Below, piece after piece: positions 1 through 6,458 of a stretch of DNA of 16,342 nt. Below the pieces are notes generated by a model. That model worked only from the letters and a program-made list of their open reading frames with translations, was not told where the DNA came from and did not search any database. This stretch comes from a bacterium (GTDB lineage: Bacteria; Zixibacteria; MSB-5A5; GN15; FEB-12), in assembly GCA_030668045.1 (NCBI GenBank), contig DAOUUR010000009.1:1-16342 (forward strand), in the 5' to 3' direction. Numbering within the stretch: position 1 is the stretch's first letter; every line of letters begins with the position of its first letter. The position numbers and the translations under genes were made by a program.

Positions 1-118
1 CTGGTGTTTCCATTGTGGCCGGACGGCATCGACTGCGGCTGAGATTGTCCATACCGACAGTTGTCATCGTCAAACAATGGTCTACTGTGCCGAAGTTGAA
101 ACTCCGATTGGAGCGTTC
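1..118. repeat. Terminal direct repeat, left copy (circular-assembly overlap)
   Basis: Bases 1-118 are identical to bases 16225-16342. A reading frame runs without a break from the right end into the left end, so this is best read as assembly redundancy of a circular molecule of 16,224 bp rather than a biological repeat. A linear genome with short terminal redundancy is the alternative, but the gene crossing the join argues against it. Confidence 0.9.
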
Positions 119-214
119 GACTGGTGTGGTAAGTGTGGTCAGCGTTGGCCTGCGTTGGGCTTTGAATCGGATTGCGAGTTTTGTCAGTATCCGTTGCGAA
201 GGGTCTATGCATGA
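2..214 (+). CDS. Zinc-ribbon protein, 3' part (gene crosses the circular join)
   Basis: This is the 3' part of a 75-residue protein whose start codon is at 16211. Joined across the circle it reads MPNNYWCFHC... and ends at TGA 212-214. It carries three Cys-x2-Cys pairs (C7/C10, C47/C50, C63/C66) plus C26-H27 and C34, a pattern typical of tandem zinc ribbons. No catalytic residues are visible. It sits in a string of small cysteine-rich proteins upstream of the methyltransferase and Rep genes. Zinc binding is inferred from the pattern; a nucleic-acid or protein contact role is a guess. A longer open frame at 15-287 on the same strand is a shadow in another frame. Confidence 0.75.
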   Translation, partial: WCFHCGRTASTAAEIVHTDSCHRQTMVYCAEVETPIGAFDWCGKCGQRWPALGFESDCEFCQYPLRRVYA

Positions 215-273
215 CCGTTTCGGGCCGGTTCTTTCTCTTTGCCGCTCCGAGCGGCCTTTACTTGTTATCATAG
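211..273 (+). CDS. Possible 20-residue hydrophobic peptide
   Basis: An ATG at 211 overlaps the TGA (212-214) of the zinc-ribbon gene in the ATGA arrangement common in this genome, with a GAAGG sequence about 9 nt upstream. The product is 20 residues, beginning MTVSGRFFLF and ending in a Leu-rich hydrophobic stretch, so it could be a tiny membrane peptide. An alternative overlapping start at 207 in another frame gives a 26-residue peptide ending at 287. The evidence is only position and coupling, so this may not be a real gene. Confidence 0.25.
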   Translation: MTVSGRFFLFAAPSGLYLLS

Positions 274-281
274 AAACAAGT
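241..281 (+). promoter_or_regulatory. Two adjacent hairpins before the 300-470 gene
   Basis: The first hairpin has a perfect 6-bp GC-rich stem (GCCGCT 241-246 with AGCGGC 250-255, loop CCG). The second has a 7-bp stem (ACTTGTT 260-266 with AACAAGT 275-281, 8-nt loop). They lie between two genes, just upstream of the AGAAAGG ribosome-binding site at 286-292. There is no T-run, so a partial terminator, processing site or translation control element are all possible. Confidence 0.35.
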
Positions 282-299
282 TCTTAGAAAGGTAACGAA

Positions 300-470
300 A
301 TGTATATAGAAAATATGACTCCGCTTCTTGTTCTAATGGGTATTCAGACTTGCATCCTGTTGGGGTTTACTGTCTTCCTGATTGTCAAATACTTCCGGGA
401 CCGTCGAAAAAGACGGAAAAAGAAGGACATGAATAATCGGATTGACAGGTTCTTGGATTCAGTACAATGA
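300..470 (+). CDS. Small single-pass membrane protein with basic tail
   Basis: This 56-residue protein begins MYIENMTPLL. Residues about 8-30 form one hydrophobic membrane segment, followed at once by a strongly basic cluster (residues 33-43, mostly Arg/Lys) and a short polar tail. By the positive-inside rule the C-terminus should be cytoplasmic. The start is supported by AGAAAGG at 286-292. The end overlaps the next gene by ATGA (467-470). I do not recognise a family. Size and layout resemble small phage membrane or coat-type proteins, but no motif confirms this. Confidence 0.65.
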   Translation: MYIENMTPLLVLMGIQTCILLGFTVFLIVKYFRDRRKRRKKKDMNNRIDRFLDSVQ

Positions 471-685
471 AATCAAGTTCACCCTACAGGCGAAAGGTCC
501 GGTGTGGCAACTGTGAATGGACAGGACGGCGTGTTTATTCACAGAGAACAGGATCGGGGAACCTTCAAAAATTCAAATACTGTCCGATCTGTAACAGTCA
601 TAACGTCTATTTTGTAACGCTAAGACGGGCAATGGATAAGCATTCTTGTATAGATCGTCTGTCTGAGCGACGGAGAATGATATGA
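467..685 (+). CDS. Small zinc-ribbon protein
   Basis: This 72-residue basic protein has two Cys-x2-Cys knuckles, C13-G-N-C16 and C39-P-I-C42, separated by 22 residues. That is the classic spacing of a zinc ribbon as found in transcription factors, ribosomal proteins and many phage proteins. The C-terminus is rich in Arg. It overlaps its upstream and downstream neighbours by ATGA, so it is probably translated as part of one coupled set leading to the methyltransferase. Nucleic-acid binding is plausible from the charge and ribbon fold; the specific target is unknown. Confidence 0.7.
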   Translation: MKSSSPYRRKVRCGNCEWTGRRVYSQRTGSGNLQKFKYCPICNSHNVYFVTLRRAMDKHSCIDRLSERRRMI

Positions 686-930
686 GAATCGGCCGGCTGC
701 ATATTGAGACCTTCGACCTGTTTGGTGATGATACTTTCTATCGCGACGCAATCAATGGAGACTACTACCAGCTGATCAAGGACATAGATTTCGCCGGTGG
801 TGATTGTTGGTGCCGTCGTTATCGTCAAATATGGCGTGGTTTGTGGTGGGGATGTGATCCGAAGGCTCTTGAACGTCGCAACTTCTATGACCTCAAGCCT
901 TTGTTATCTTATTGGACTACCGCTCCATGA
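682..930 (+). CDS. Hypothetical protein, Trp/Tyr-rich
   Basis: This 82-residue protein starts MRIGRLHIET and is rich in aromatic and acidic residues, with a C-W-C in the middle and a W-x3-WW cluster near residues 50-56. It is coupled on both sides: its ATG overlaps the zinc-ribbon stop (682-685) and its TGA overlaps the methyltransferase ATG (927-930). I do not recognise a family. The tight placement just before the methyltransferase suggests co-production, but no function can be read from it. Confidence 0.6.
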   Translation: MRIGRLHIETFDLFGDDTFYRDAINGDYYQLIKDIDFAGGDCWCRRYRQIWRGLWWGCDPKALERRNFYDLKPLLSYWTTAP

Positions 931-1598
931 TGCCTCTATTCCTACAAGATTACGTGAATACGATTGTTTGTGGTGATGCGATCGAGCGGTTGTCAGTTCT
1001 ACCGGAAGGATCGGTTGACGTTGTTATGACCGACCCGCCCTGGCCGGAAACGGCTGTCGACTTTGATATCGATCCGGCTGAGCTGCTCGTTATGTGGAAA
1101 GGCGCCTGTAGGGAAATTTGCCGTGTTACCGACCGAGTCCTGGTCATTCTTGGCTGTGACACGAATCCGAGTTTTCTTGCGCCGATAACACTGCCTTTCT
1201 TTCGAGTGATTTGGTTGCGCCGGATACCGCCTGTCTATCGCGGTTCTTTGTTGTACGGCTCCGACGTTGCCTATCTATTCGGCCACCGTCGACTGAACGG
1301 TGTCCATCGAGTCATCGGCGGTGAAATCAATTCCGGTATTCGTCCTCGCGGTGACAATCCTCATCCTTGTTTTCGCAATCTCAACCACATGCGAAAGCTG
1401 GTCGAATATCTATCAAAGCCGAATCAGTTAATACTTGATCCGTTTTGTGGATCTGGAACCACTTGCCAAGCTGCCAGGGATCTCGAGCGGCTGTACTACG
1501 GCATCGATGAAAATCCGACATATGTGGCCTATGCCATAAACCGATTGAAGGGAGTCCAGGGCAACAAGGATGTTGAACCGCGAACCGTTCCAAGGTGA
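927..1598 (+). CDS. DNA methyltransferase (beta-class, probably N6-adenine)
   Basis: A 223-residue S-adenosylmethionine-dependent DNA methyltransferase. Catalytic motif IV DPPW is at residues 36-39, ahead of the SAM-binding motif DPFCGSGTT at 171-179. This order, catalytic motif first, defines the beta class, and DPPW usually means adenine-N6 rather than cytosine-N4 (which favours SPPW). The GIDENPTYV segment after motif I fits the acidic SAM-ribose contact. The stretch between the two motifs holds a short target-recognition region. I chose ATG 927, coupled by ATGA to the previous gene, over an upstream TTG. No restriction endonuclease is adjacent, so it is an orphan enzyme, likely for protection from host restriction or for regulation. 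The 3' end may overlap the rep start by 29 nt. Confidence 0.88.
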   Translation: MMPLFLQDYVNTIVCGDAIERLSVLPEGSVDVVMTDPPWPETAVDFDIDPAELLVMWKGACREICRVTDRVLVILGCDTNPSFLAPITLPFFRVIWLRRIPPVYRGSLLYGSDVAYLFGHRRLNGVHRVIGGEINSGIRPRGDNPHPCFRNLNHMRKLVEYLSKPNQLILDPFCGSGTTCQAARDLERLYYGIDENPTYVAYAINRLKGVQGNKDVEPRTVPR

Positions 1599-2685
1599 TT
1601 TAGATATAGATTATGGAAAAGGCGCCGGCACACGTCCGGCACCGGAAACCTTTTCACTTCAAGACGATATGTCGGACACCGAACGGCATTATCTGGCTGA
1701 CTTGCTCGATGCTGATGTTCTTTCCGGTCATTTTGTTCGCAACATTAGTCGACAACTTGGAATCATTGATCGGTTCCGAAAGTGCGGACAACAGGGATCG
1801 TCGAGGCTATGTCCTGATTGTATGAACCGCTTTTACTCTCGATTCTACTGCAAGGCGCGACTCTGTGATCGATGTTCTCGTATTTATGGTCAACAGGTCT
1901 ACAAAAAAATCATGGAACTGATCAAGCCATGTTTCGCGAAGAGGAAAAAGGGCTGGACGATTGCCTTATTGACTCTATCGACATCGACCGGCAAGTATCG
2001 AGGCCGGTTTCCGACTCAGGACGATACGAAGATATTCAACCGGCACGTTGGGATTTTCTGTCGGTTGTTCTATGGTAAACACGCGGGGAGGTTTTCTCGA
2101 ACTGGCAAGGTGGTTGAGGATCGGAAACGCTGGCAAGGTGCCGGGACGATTGCCGTCAATGAGTTCGGCCAGGACAACAACAATCTCCATGCTCACGTTC
2201 TCGTATATGGTCCGTGGATTCGATGGGAAAAACTACTTGCCGCGTGGGTGCGGATAACTGGCGGCGACACCGGATGTCATATAGAGGCTATTCGTGATCC
2301 GGGCAAGGCCGCTCGGTACACTGCGAAGTATGTTACGAAAGCCCCTCGTTTTTTAGACTTCTACCGTGCTGTTGAGTTCTTGAAAGCTACAAAAGGAACC
2401 CGGCGTATACGAACGGGTGGTATCTTCTACAATCAAATCAAATTTGCCAAACGTGAACACTACCCGGATCAATGTCCTTTCTGCCTGGTCGATCTTTTAT
2501 ACGATGGAATTATGACAATCGGCGGTTCTGTGTTCGGTTTGAACCTTCACCACGTTCGGAAACATCCCGAGCTTTACAATACAGAGGCTTTAATTTCGAG
2601 GGTCCGAGATCTACCGGGCGGAGCTATACCTATTGGACTGCCACAAGCACCGCCAATATGGCAGGTGCAAACCACTGCGTCTTGA
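1570..2685 (+). CDS. rep: Rolling-circle replication initiator (HUH endonuclease)
   Basis: A 371-residue Rep protein. After an N-terminal region comes a cysteine cluster (C72, C81/C84, C94, C99/C102) that looks zinc-binding. The HUH core then appears in order: motif 1 (LLTLS, about 133-137), motif 2 with metal-binding H207-A-H209, and motif 3 with Y250-TAK-Y254-VTK. Two tyrosines four residues apart place it with superfamily I initiators such as phiX174 gpA and pC194-type Reps, which nick one strand, stay covalently attached and drive rolling-circle synthesis. A C-terminal C302-x2-C305...H327/H328...H332 set looks like a second zinc finger. ATG 1570 overlaps the methyltransferase end and lacks a well-spaced ribosome-binding site; ATG 1669 (residue 34) is an alternative start. 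The stop codon lies inside a likely nick site. Confidence 0.9.
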   Translation: MLNREPFQGDLDIDYGKGAGTRPAPETFSLQDDMSDTERHYLADLLDADVLSGHFVRNISRQLGIIDRFRKCGQQGSSRLCPDCMNRFYSRFYCKARLCDRCSRIYGQQVYKKIMELIKPCFAKRKKGWTIALLTLSTSTGKYRGRFPTQDDTKIFNRHVGIFCRLFYGKHAGRFSRTGKVVEDRKRWQGAGTIAVNEFGQDNNNLHAHVLVYGPWIRWEKLLAAWVRITGGDTGCHIEAIRDPGKAARYTAKYVTKAPRFLDFYRAVEFLKATKGTRRIRTGGIFYNQIKFAKREHYPDQCPFCLVDLLYDGIMTIGGSVFGLNLHHVRKHPELYNTEALISRVRDLPGGAIPIGLPQAPPIWQVQTTAS

Positions 2686-2690
2686 TATTG
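2679..2690 (+). other. Candidate double-strand origin nick site
   Basis: The sequence CTTGATATTG at 2681-2690 overlaps the rep stop codon. CTTG^ATA is the nick core known for phiX174 (ACTTG^ATATT) and for pC194/pUB110-type plasmids (TCTTG^ATA), whose initiators share the two-tyrosine motif seen here. Cleavage would fall between 2684 and 2685. A 111-nt non-coding region follows directly. The match is short, so assignment rests on the combination of site, enzyme type and position. Confidence 0.5.
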
Positions 2691-2796
2691 TAGACTAATT
2701 GCAACTAAGCGCGGGGCGTGTGCACTAATAGAGCAATGGGTTGCCACTGTGCAAAATACTGCTTGACAAATCGTAAAACGTGCAATTGATTGCGGT
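2686..2796. other. Intergenic origin/leader region with cruciform
   Basis: This 111-nt gap follows rep. It holds a nested inverted repeat: TGCAC 2721-2725 pairs with GTGCA 2749-2753, enclosing GCAA 2733-2736 paired with TTGC 2741-2744. Together with the nick-like site just upstream it is the best candidate for the replication origin. A TTGACA box occurs near its end (2763-2768). No gene is visible here. Confidence 0.4.
2763..2791 (+). promoter_or_regulatory. Weak candidate promoter before the 2797 gene
   Basis: A consensus -35 TTGACA is at 2763-2768, in the same CTTGACAAAT context as the better promoter at 10240. With a 17-nt spacer the -10 would be TTGATT (2786-2791), a poor match. If used, transcription would begin about at the ATG at 2797, giving an almost leaderless mRNA, which would fit the absence of a Shine-Dalgarno sequence there. 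Confidence 0.3.
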
Positions 2797-3846
2797 ATGA
2801 GACATACACTGGCGGAAATCCCCGGAGGTATCGCCGGGACCGACAGAACCGTTCAGGAGATTGCAAGGCTTGTCAGGTATGATCTTGAACGGCCACAACT
2901 GCGGCTCATGGCAAGCAGGCTGTTGAGGAACCATGCGATTAAATCCAAAGACTATACTGGTGAAGCTCGCGCGATTTTCGATTTCGTTTCGCGTCGTGTT
3001 CGGTATCAAAAAGACCCGCTCGATGTTGAAACTGTTCAAAGCCCTACCGCCACAATTGAAATTGGTGCTGGTGATTGTGATGATCATTGCGGTCTTGTTG
3101 CTGGTCTGGCTCTCGCTGTCGGAATACCTGCCCGGCTCCGAGTCGTTGGTTATTCAGAAGATCGACTTGTCCATATATTCCCAGAGTTGTTTGTCGACGG
3201 TCAATGGTTTCCTGCCGATACTACCGAACCCAAACGCGGCTTCGGTTGGAGGCCTCCTAAGTTTCCCGTCGAACGTGTTTACAATCTAAACGGTGAGGTG
3301 CGCGATATGTCAGGCGACGAATCAGTTCAAGTAACGAGAGGTGATGTGAAAAAAGCGGTCGAAATGGCTGTCGGTCAAACACTGTCAAGAAATTGGGAAG
3401 CCGGATTGATCAACCTTAATGATGTTCGTGGATATCTCAGAGTCATCCGCGAAGGCAACTTTCCAACAAAAAACGAACTGGCCATTGAACCAACCGAAAA
3501 AGCTATTCAGAAATTTGCCGACCACATTGTCGAACACAAGATAGGTTCTTTGAAGCCCGCCGGATCGTCAACAGAACTTGAAGGTCTTAGCGGTACTTGG
3601 GACGATCTCTTGAATGCCGGAAAGGAGTCGGTCAGGTATTATTTGAATACGAGTCAAACAACTCCCGGTGGTGGTGAAAGTGCTCCCTTGATCAGATTTT
3701 CGCCGACAATCACTATTCCTGAGCATCTTATTCAGGCGGAAGCAACGCCAGCTGTGGCCAGTGCGTTCGGAGCCGGTCTCGGCCGGGGAATGGTGCCGTT
3801 ACTCATTGCGGCTGGCTTGGCTTTGTTTCTAATTGTGAGAAAGTAG
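2797..3846 (+). CDS. Transglutaminase-fold protein with C-terminal membrane anchor
   Basis: A 349-residue protein. The transglutaminase-like (papain-fold) core covers about residues 50-145: Cys94 in GDCDDHC, His126 in VHIF and Asp141 in PADTT match the Cys-His-Asp triad in order and spacing. Members cleave or cross-link proteins via a thiol intermediate. The middle region (about 170-320) is unassigned. The last residues (about 331-349) form a hydrophobic anchor ending in IVRK. It opens a block of membrane proteins, so it may be a virion or assembly enzyme acting at a membrane (inference). The ATG lacks a clear ribosome-binding site; a later Met at residue 38 is possible but also has none. The same C-terminal anchor is nearly repeated in the next gene. 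Confidence 0.8.
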   Translation: MRHTLAEIPGGIAGTDRTVQEIARLVRYDLERPQLRLMASRLLRNHAIKSKDYTGEARAIFDFVSRRVRYQKDPLDVETVQSPTATIEIGAGDCDDHCGLVAGLALAVGIPARLRVVGYSEDRLVHIFPELFVDGQWFPADTTEPKRGFGWRPPKFPVERVYNLNGEVRDMSGDESVQVTRGDVKKAVEMAVGQTLSRNWEAGLINLNDVRGYLRVIREGNFPTKNELAIEPTEKAIQKFADHIVEHKIGSLKPAGSSTELEGLSGTWDDLLNAGKESVRYYLNTSQTTPGGGESAPLIRFSPTITIPEHLIQAEATPAVASAFGAGLGRGMVPLLIAAGLALFLIVRK

Positions 3847-3881
3847 GTAGTCGAATGTATGTACAAACAGGTTTAGGTTTT
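3802..3881 (+). repeat. Gene-junction repeat, copy A
   Basis: This segment covers the last codons of one gene, the stop and the first codons of the next. It resembles 4440-4520: the 45 nt up to and including the stop match at about 84%, and both next genes begin with Tyr-x-Gln-Thr-Gly. A 1-nt offset lies around the start codon. Confidence 0.7.
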
Positions 3882-4484
3882 GCTCTCCCCGCTGTTATTG
3901 GAGCCGGTAAAGTCGGTTACGGAATCTTTTCGTCCATATTAGGTACAAAGCCGCCTGAAAAAACGCTCCCGTGGCGATTCTCCACTCCCCCTGGTACTCC
4001 GCCCGGTTATTTTTACATAGTATACTTTGGTTCGAAGCGTGACACCGGAGGATGGACAGACTACTCTGGCGGTCCGGAATTGCATACGGTATGGGAAGGC
4101 TGGTTGGATGAATTATATAGTCCAAAAGGTTTCGATATCAGCGGTGGTCCCATTGACGGCGGATTGCGTAACTGGCGCGTTTTTGTGAAAGACAGGGTTG
4201 TACACATGGGTGACGACTTCGGCCGGGGCTGGGTCGAATCACGCGCTTTCCCTGAAAGGGAAATCCTTGATATTGTCGCTGCTGTAGAATCACGAGAGAA
4301 AACCGGTCCGTATGTCCCGAAAACTCAACAGGCTGCACAGGCTGCACAGGTTACACAAGTATCCCCGTATGTTCAAACGGCTCCCGTCGCGTCAACTGCC
4401 TCGATGTTCGATAGTGGTGTTGGTGGTACATGGCCTCTGCTCATTGCGGCTGGCCTGGCTCTAATGTTCATTGTGAGAAAGTAG
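3855..4484 (+). CDS. Tail-anchored protein, unknown function
   Basis: A 209-residue protein. The N-terminus MYVQTGLGFA is followed by a weakly hydrophobic Gly/Ala stretch (about 8-30). The globular middle (about 38-145) is rich in Trp, Tyr and Gly and contains a Pro-Gly turn repeat. A low-complexity Gln/Ala linker (about 158-170, partly a 9-nt tandem DNA repeat) leads to a C-terminal membrane segment at about 191-207 ending IVRK. The anchor is almost the same as in the preceding gene and the N-terminus resembles that of the following one, so these three genes share duplicated ends. It is likely a virion membrane or core component. I do not recognise a family. Confidence 0.65.
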   Translation: MYVQTGLGFALPAVIGAGKVGYGIFSSILGTKPPEKTLPWRFSTPPGTPPGYFYIVYFGSKRDTGGWTDYSGGPELHTVWEGWLDELYSPKGFDISGGPIDGGLRNWRVFVKDRVVHMGDDFGRGWVESRAFPEREILDIVAAVESREKTGPYVPKTQQAAQAAQVTQVSPYVQTAPVASTASMFDSGVGGTWPLLIAAGLALMFIVRK

Positions 4485-4520
4485 GTTGTCATGGGATATA
4501 TACAAACAGGTTCAGGTTTG
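4440..4520 (+). repeat. Gene-junction repeat, copy B
   Basis: This is the second copy of the gene-end/gene-start junction described at 3802-3881. The stop codons (3844-3846 and 4482-4484) sit at the same distance from the repeat start. The conserved parts are the anchor codons, the AGAAAGTAGGT around the stop and the ACAAACAGGT of the next N-terminus. Confidence 0.7.
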
Positions 4521-5354
4521 AAGGGTCTTGCTCGAGTTCGATACGAAAACGGAGATCGCTTCGTTGCACCGACAACTCAGCCGCTTTTGCCTCCGATAGC
4601 TCCGATTCCTGCAATCCAGCCTGCAGAGGCTCCCTCCATACCAAGTGGGTGGGTCGGCGGACCGGATACTGTTCCTTTCTTCTTAAGACCTATTCCGATA
4701 GCTCCGAGTTTCGAGGTTGATGATACTAAATTCGGTCCGGTGCCTATCCCGCCGACGATGCCGACCGAAATACGGTCCACGGCTGTCAGTGTGCCGGTTC
4801 CAGCTGCGGATTCCAAACTCGCCTTTGAACTGGCCGAGGCTCAAAAATGGGATTTCACGCATGCGAGATGGATGGCAATGGGTTCGGGTGCGAGGTGTCG
4901 GATTCGTTCTAAATATCCAGAGGGTTACAAACCAGTGACACCGAGCGGCACGACTATAGCGGCAGCTCGAGTCGATCTTATCGAAGGTCGCGACCCTCTA
5001 CGCTCGATGGAAAACTATTCGGGAGCCGGTGATCATGCTGGCGGAATTGAGATCCGCGAGCCGTTGCCGTCCGTTCCTTTGATCGCAACAAAGTCAGGAA
5101 TCACTTTTGACGATATAGTCTGGATCGATCCGACCAAAGTTCAAACGACTGCCGAGGCTGCCGGAGTTACTGCCGGAGAATTCGCGACGCCTGAATATAT
5201 CCGTTATGGTGTCCTTGCTTTTGCCGGATGGGTTCTCTACGATATGTTTTTTAAAAAGAAAAAGGCTGTGAAACGCCGTCGACCAGCTCGAGCCATGCGA
5301 CGGCAGTATCCTTATGCATCGCGCAAACGTCACATTCGGCAGGGTCAACAATAA
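4491..5354 (+). CDS. Pro-rich membrane protein with basic C-terminal tail
   Basis: A 287-residue protein. The N-terminus MGYIQTGSGL matches the start of the previous gene. Residues about 27-105 are Pro-rich and probably extended. A mixed region follows (about 105-230). A single membrane segment at about 237-254 is followed by a Lys run and a strongly Arg/Lys-rich tail to the end (255-284), which would face the cytoplasm or, in an enveloped or membrane-lined virion, the DNA. It ends one base into the next start (TAATG). The layout suggests a structural protein linking membrane and genome (inference). I do not recognise a family. Confidence 0.65.
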   Translation: MGYIQTGSGLKGLARVRYENGDRFVAPTTQPLLPPIAPIPAIQPAEAPSIPSGWVGGPDTVPFFLRPIPIAPSFEVDDTKFGPVPIPPTMPTEIRSTAVSVPVPAADSKLAFELAEAQKWDFTHARWMAMGSGARCRIRSKYPEGYKPVTPSGTTIAAARVDLIEGRDPLRSMENYSGAGDHAGGIEIREPLPSVPLIATKSGITFDDIVWIDPTKVQTTAEAAGVTAGEFATPEYIRYGVLAFAGWVLYDMFFKKKKAVKRRRPARAMRRQYPYASRKRHIRQGQQ

Positions 5355-5971
5355 TGATCGTTGTGACACCAAACAGGCTTGAGGGTATAGATCCTATCAC
5401 GGCAGGACTTGCAACGTCTGCCGTCTTGAATTATTGGGATCAACAGAAAATCAAAAGTTTAGTTCCCGACTTCCCGGATATATTTGATCGAGCCGTTGTT
5501 GACTTTGCCAAGTTCAAAGTTGGTGTCGAGGCCGGTCTGTTCACTACTGGCCAGCAAAACGAAATTATGAGCTGGTACAGGGAATTCCCGCAACTATGGG
5601 AAACGATTCGACCTAACTTTATCAAAACGCCGGACGGTCTCGAATTCGGCGGCAAGGTCGATGATTTTGTCGGTCGCATACGTGCCTATAAACCTTCGGG
5701 TCTTGGCCTTGTGCCTGTTGTTGTTGCTGGCGTTGTGATAGTCGGCGGCATTGCTGCCGGAATGTGGGCTGTGGTCTACATGCAAAAACAAGCGAACCTG
5801 TCAGAAATGATCGATCAGGTCACAGCTGGAAAACTACCGGCTGACGTTCTTGTCGAGGCTATCAAAGCCGAACAGTCGGGTGGTTTATTCGGCGGTTTCG
5901 GATCTGAAATAACAACAGTCCTTGCGTTGGTAATTGCTGCCTGGGCGGTTTATACGTTCACAAGGAAATAA
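5354..5971 (+). CDS. Two-pass membrane protein
   Basis: A 205-residue protein. An N-terminal soluble part (1-112) contains a helical Trp-rich segment; a long hydrophobic segment follows at about 117-143 (Val/Gly/Ala-rich), then a short amphipathic loop (145-176), a Gly-rich hinge and a second segment at about 185-202 ending TFTRK. The terminal Arg-Lys resembles the two tail-anchored proteins upstream. The start overlaps the previous stop, and the end overlaps the next start, both by TAATG. It is likely a virion or assembly membrane protein. No known family is recognised. Confidence 0.65.
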   Translation: MIVVTPNRLEGIDPITAGLATSAVLNYWDQQKIKSLVPDFPDIFDRAVVDFAKFKVGVEAGLFTTGQQNEIMSWYREFPQLWETIRPNFIKTPDGLEFGGKVDDFVGRIRAYKPSGLGLVPVVVAGVVIVGGIAAGMWAVVYMQKQANLSEMIDQVTAGKLPADVLVEAIKAEQSGGLFGGFGSEITTVLALVIAAWAVYTFTRK

Positions 5972-6444
5972 TGAGTGCGGAAAAAGATGCTATCCTTTAC
6001 GCTTTGGAATACGTTGGCCGGTTTCGGTCGGACGGTAGAAAAGTCTATCGTTTTACTGATCTGCTTACGAGCAACATTATCGAAGTCAATCGACTTTCGC
6101 AATTGCCGACTGCTGTTCTGTCGAATCGAGCGGACGGTTTTGTCGACCTTCTTGAACATAAGTCGCATGAGCAGGCCGTTGCCTTGTCTGAAAAGTTTCA
6201 TGGCCATTCGGCGCGGTTTGAAAGTGCGGTCGATATCGACTGGCCGAAAAGTCTTACGAAGATCGGCGTTTGCGCTCGCGTCGACTACATTGCCGACAAG
6301 TGGGATGATGGGGTTGTCCGATATTGGCATGAGTTCACCGGGCCTGTTATGCTGTTCGCCGATCCGGGCGTTCAGGCAGACGGAAATCGGGTGTTGGTGA
6401 TATACGGGAAAATAAAAATCGAGTCGGAAGGTATAACCGGCTAA
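5971..6444 (+). CDS. Hypothetical soluble protein
   Basis: A 157-residue protein without membrane segments or cysteine pairs (single Cys only). It is mixed alpha/beta by composition and ends in a beta-like stretch, VLVIYGKIKIESEGITG. The start is coupled to the previous gene through TAATG. It lies between a membrane protein and the very basic protein, inside the putative core block, so a structural or assembly role is reasonable. I do not recognise a family and see no catalytic motif. Confidence 0.6.
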   Translation: MSAEKDAILYALEYVGRFRSDGRKVYRFTDLLTSNIIEVNRLSQLPTAVLSNRADGFVDLLEHKSHEQAVALSEKFHGHSARFESAVDIDWPKSLTKIGVCARVDYIADKWDDGVVRYWHEFTGPVMLFADPGVQADGNRVLVIYGKIKIESEGITG

Positions 6445-6458
6445 ACATGGAGGTTGCT

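Noticed and set aside
15-287. 90-residue open frame at the left end
   Set aside because: It is out of frame with the join-crossing zinc-ribbon gene, which is supported by Cys pairs, a ribosome-binding site and continuity across the circle. The composition is not protein-like.
2933-3289. 118-residue + strand frame with a hydrophobic stretch inside the transglutaminase gene
   Set aside because: It overlaps the catalytic core frame entirely. The apparent membrane stretch is a frame-shifted reading of the conserved GDC region, with no ribosome-binding site.
4266-4276. Second copy of CTTGATATTGT, possible second nick site
   Set aside because: It lies inside a gene where the codons read Leu-Asp-Ile-Val, with no nearby inverted repeat. 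Position beside rep favours 2681. Kept only as a possible coincidence to check.
4325-4360. Short tandem repeat (GGCTGCACA units), considered as an iteron or CRISPR-like element
   Set aside because: There are only two units, in frame within a Gln/Ala linker, so it is a low-complexity protein segment. No CRISPR array is present in the window.
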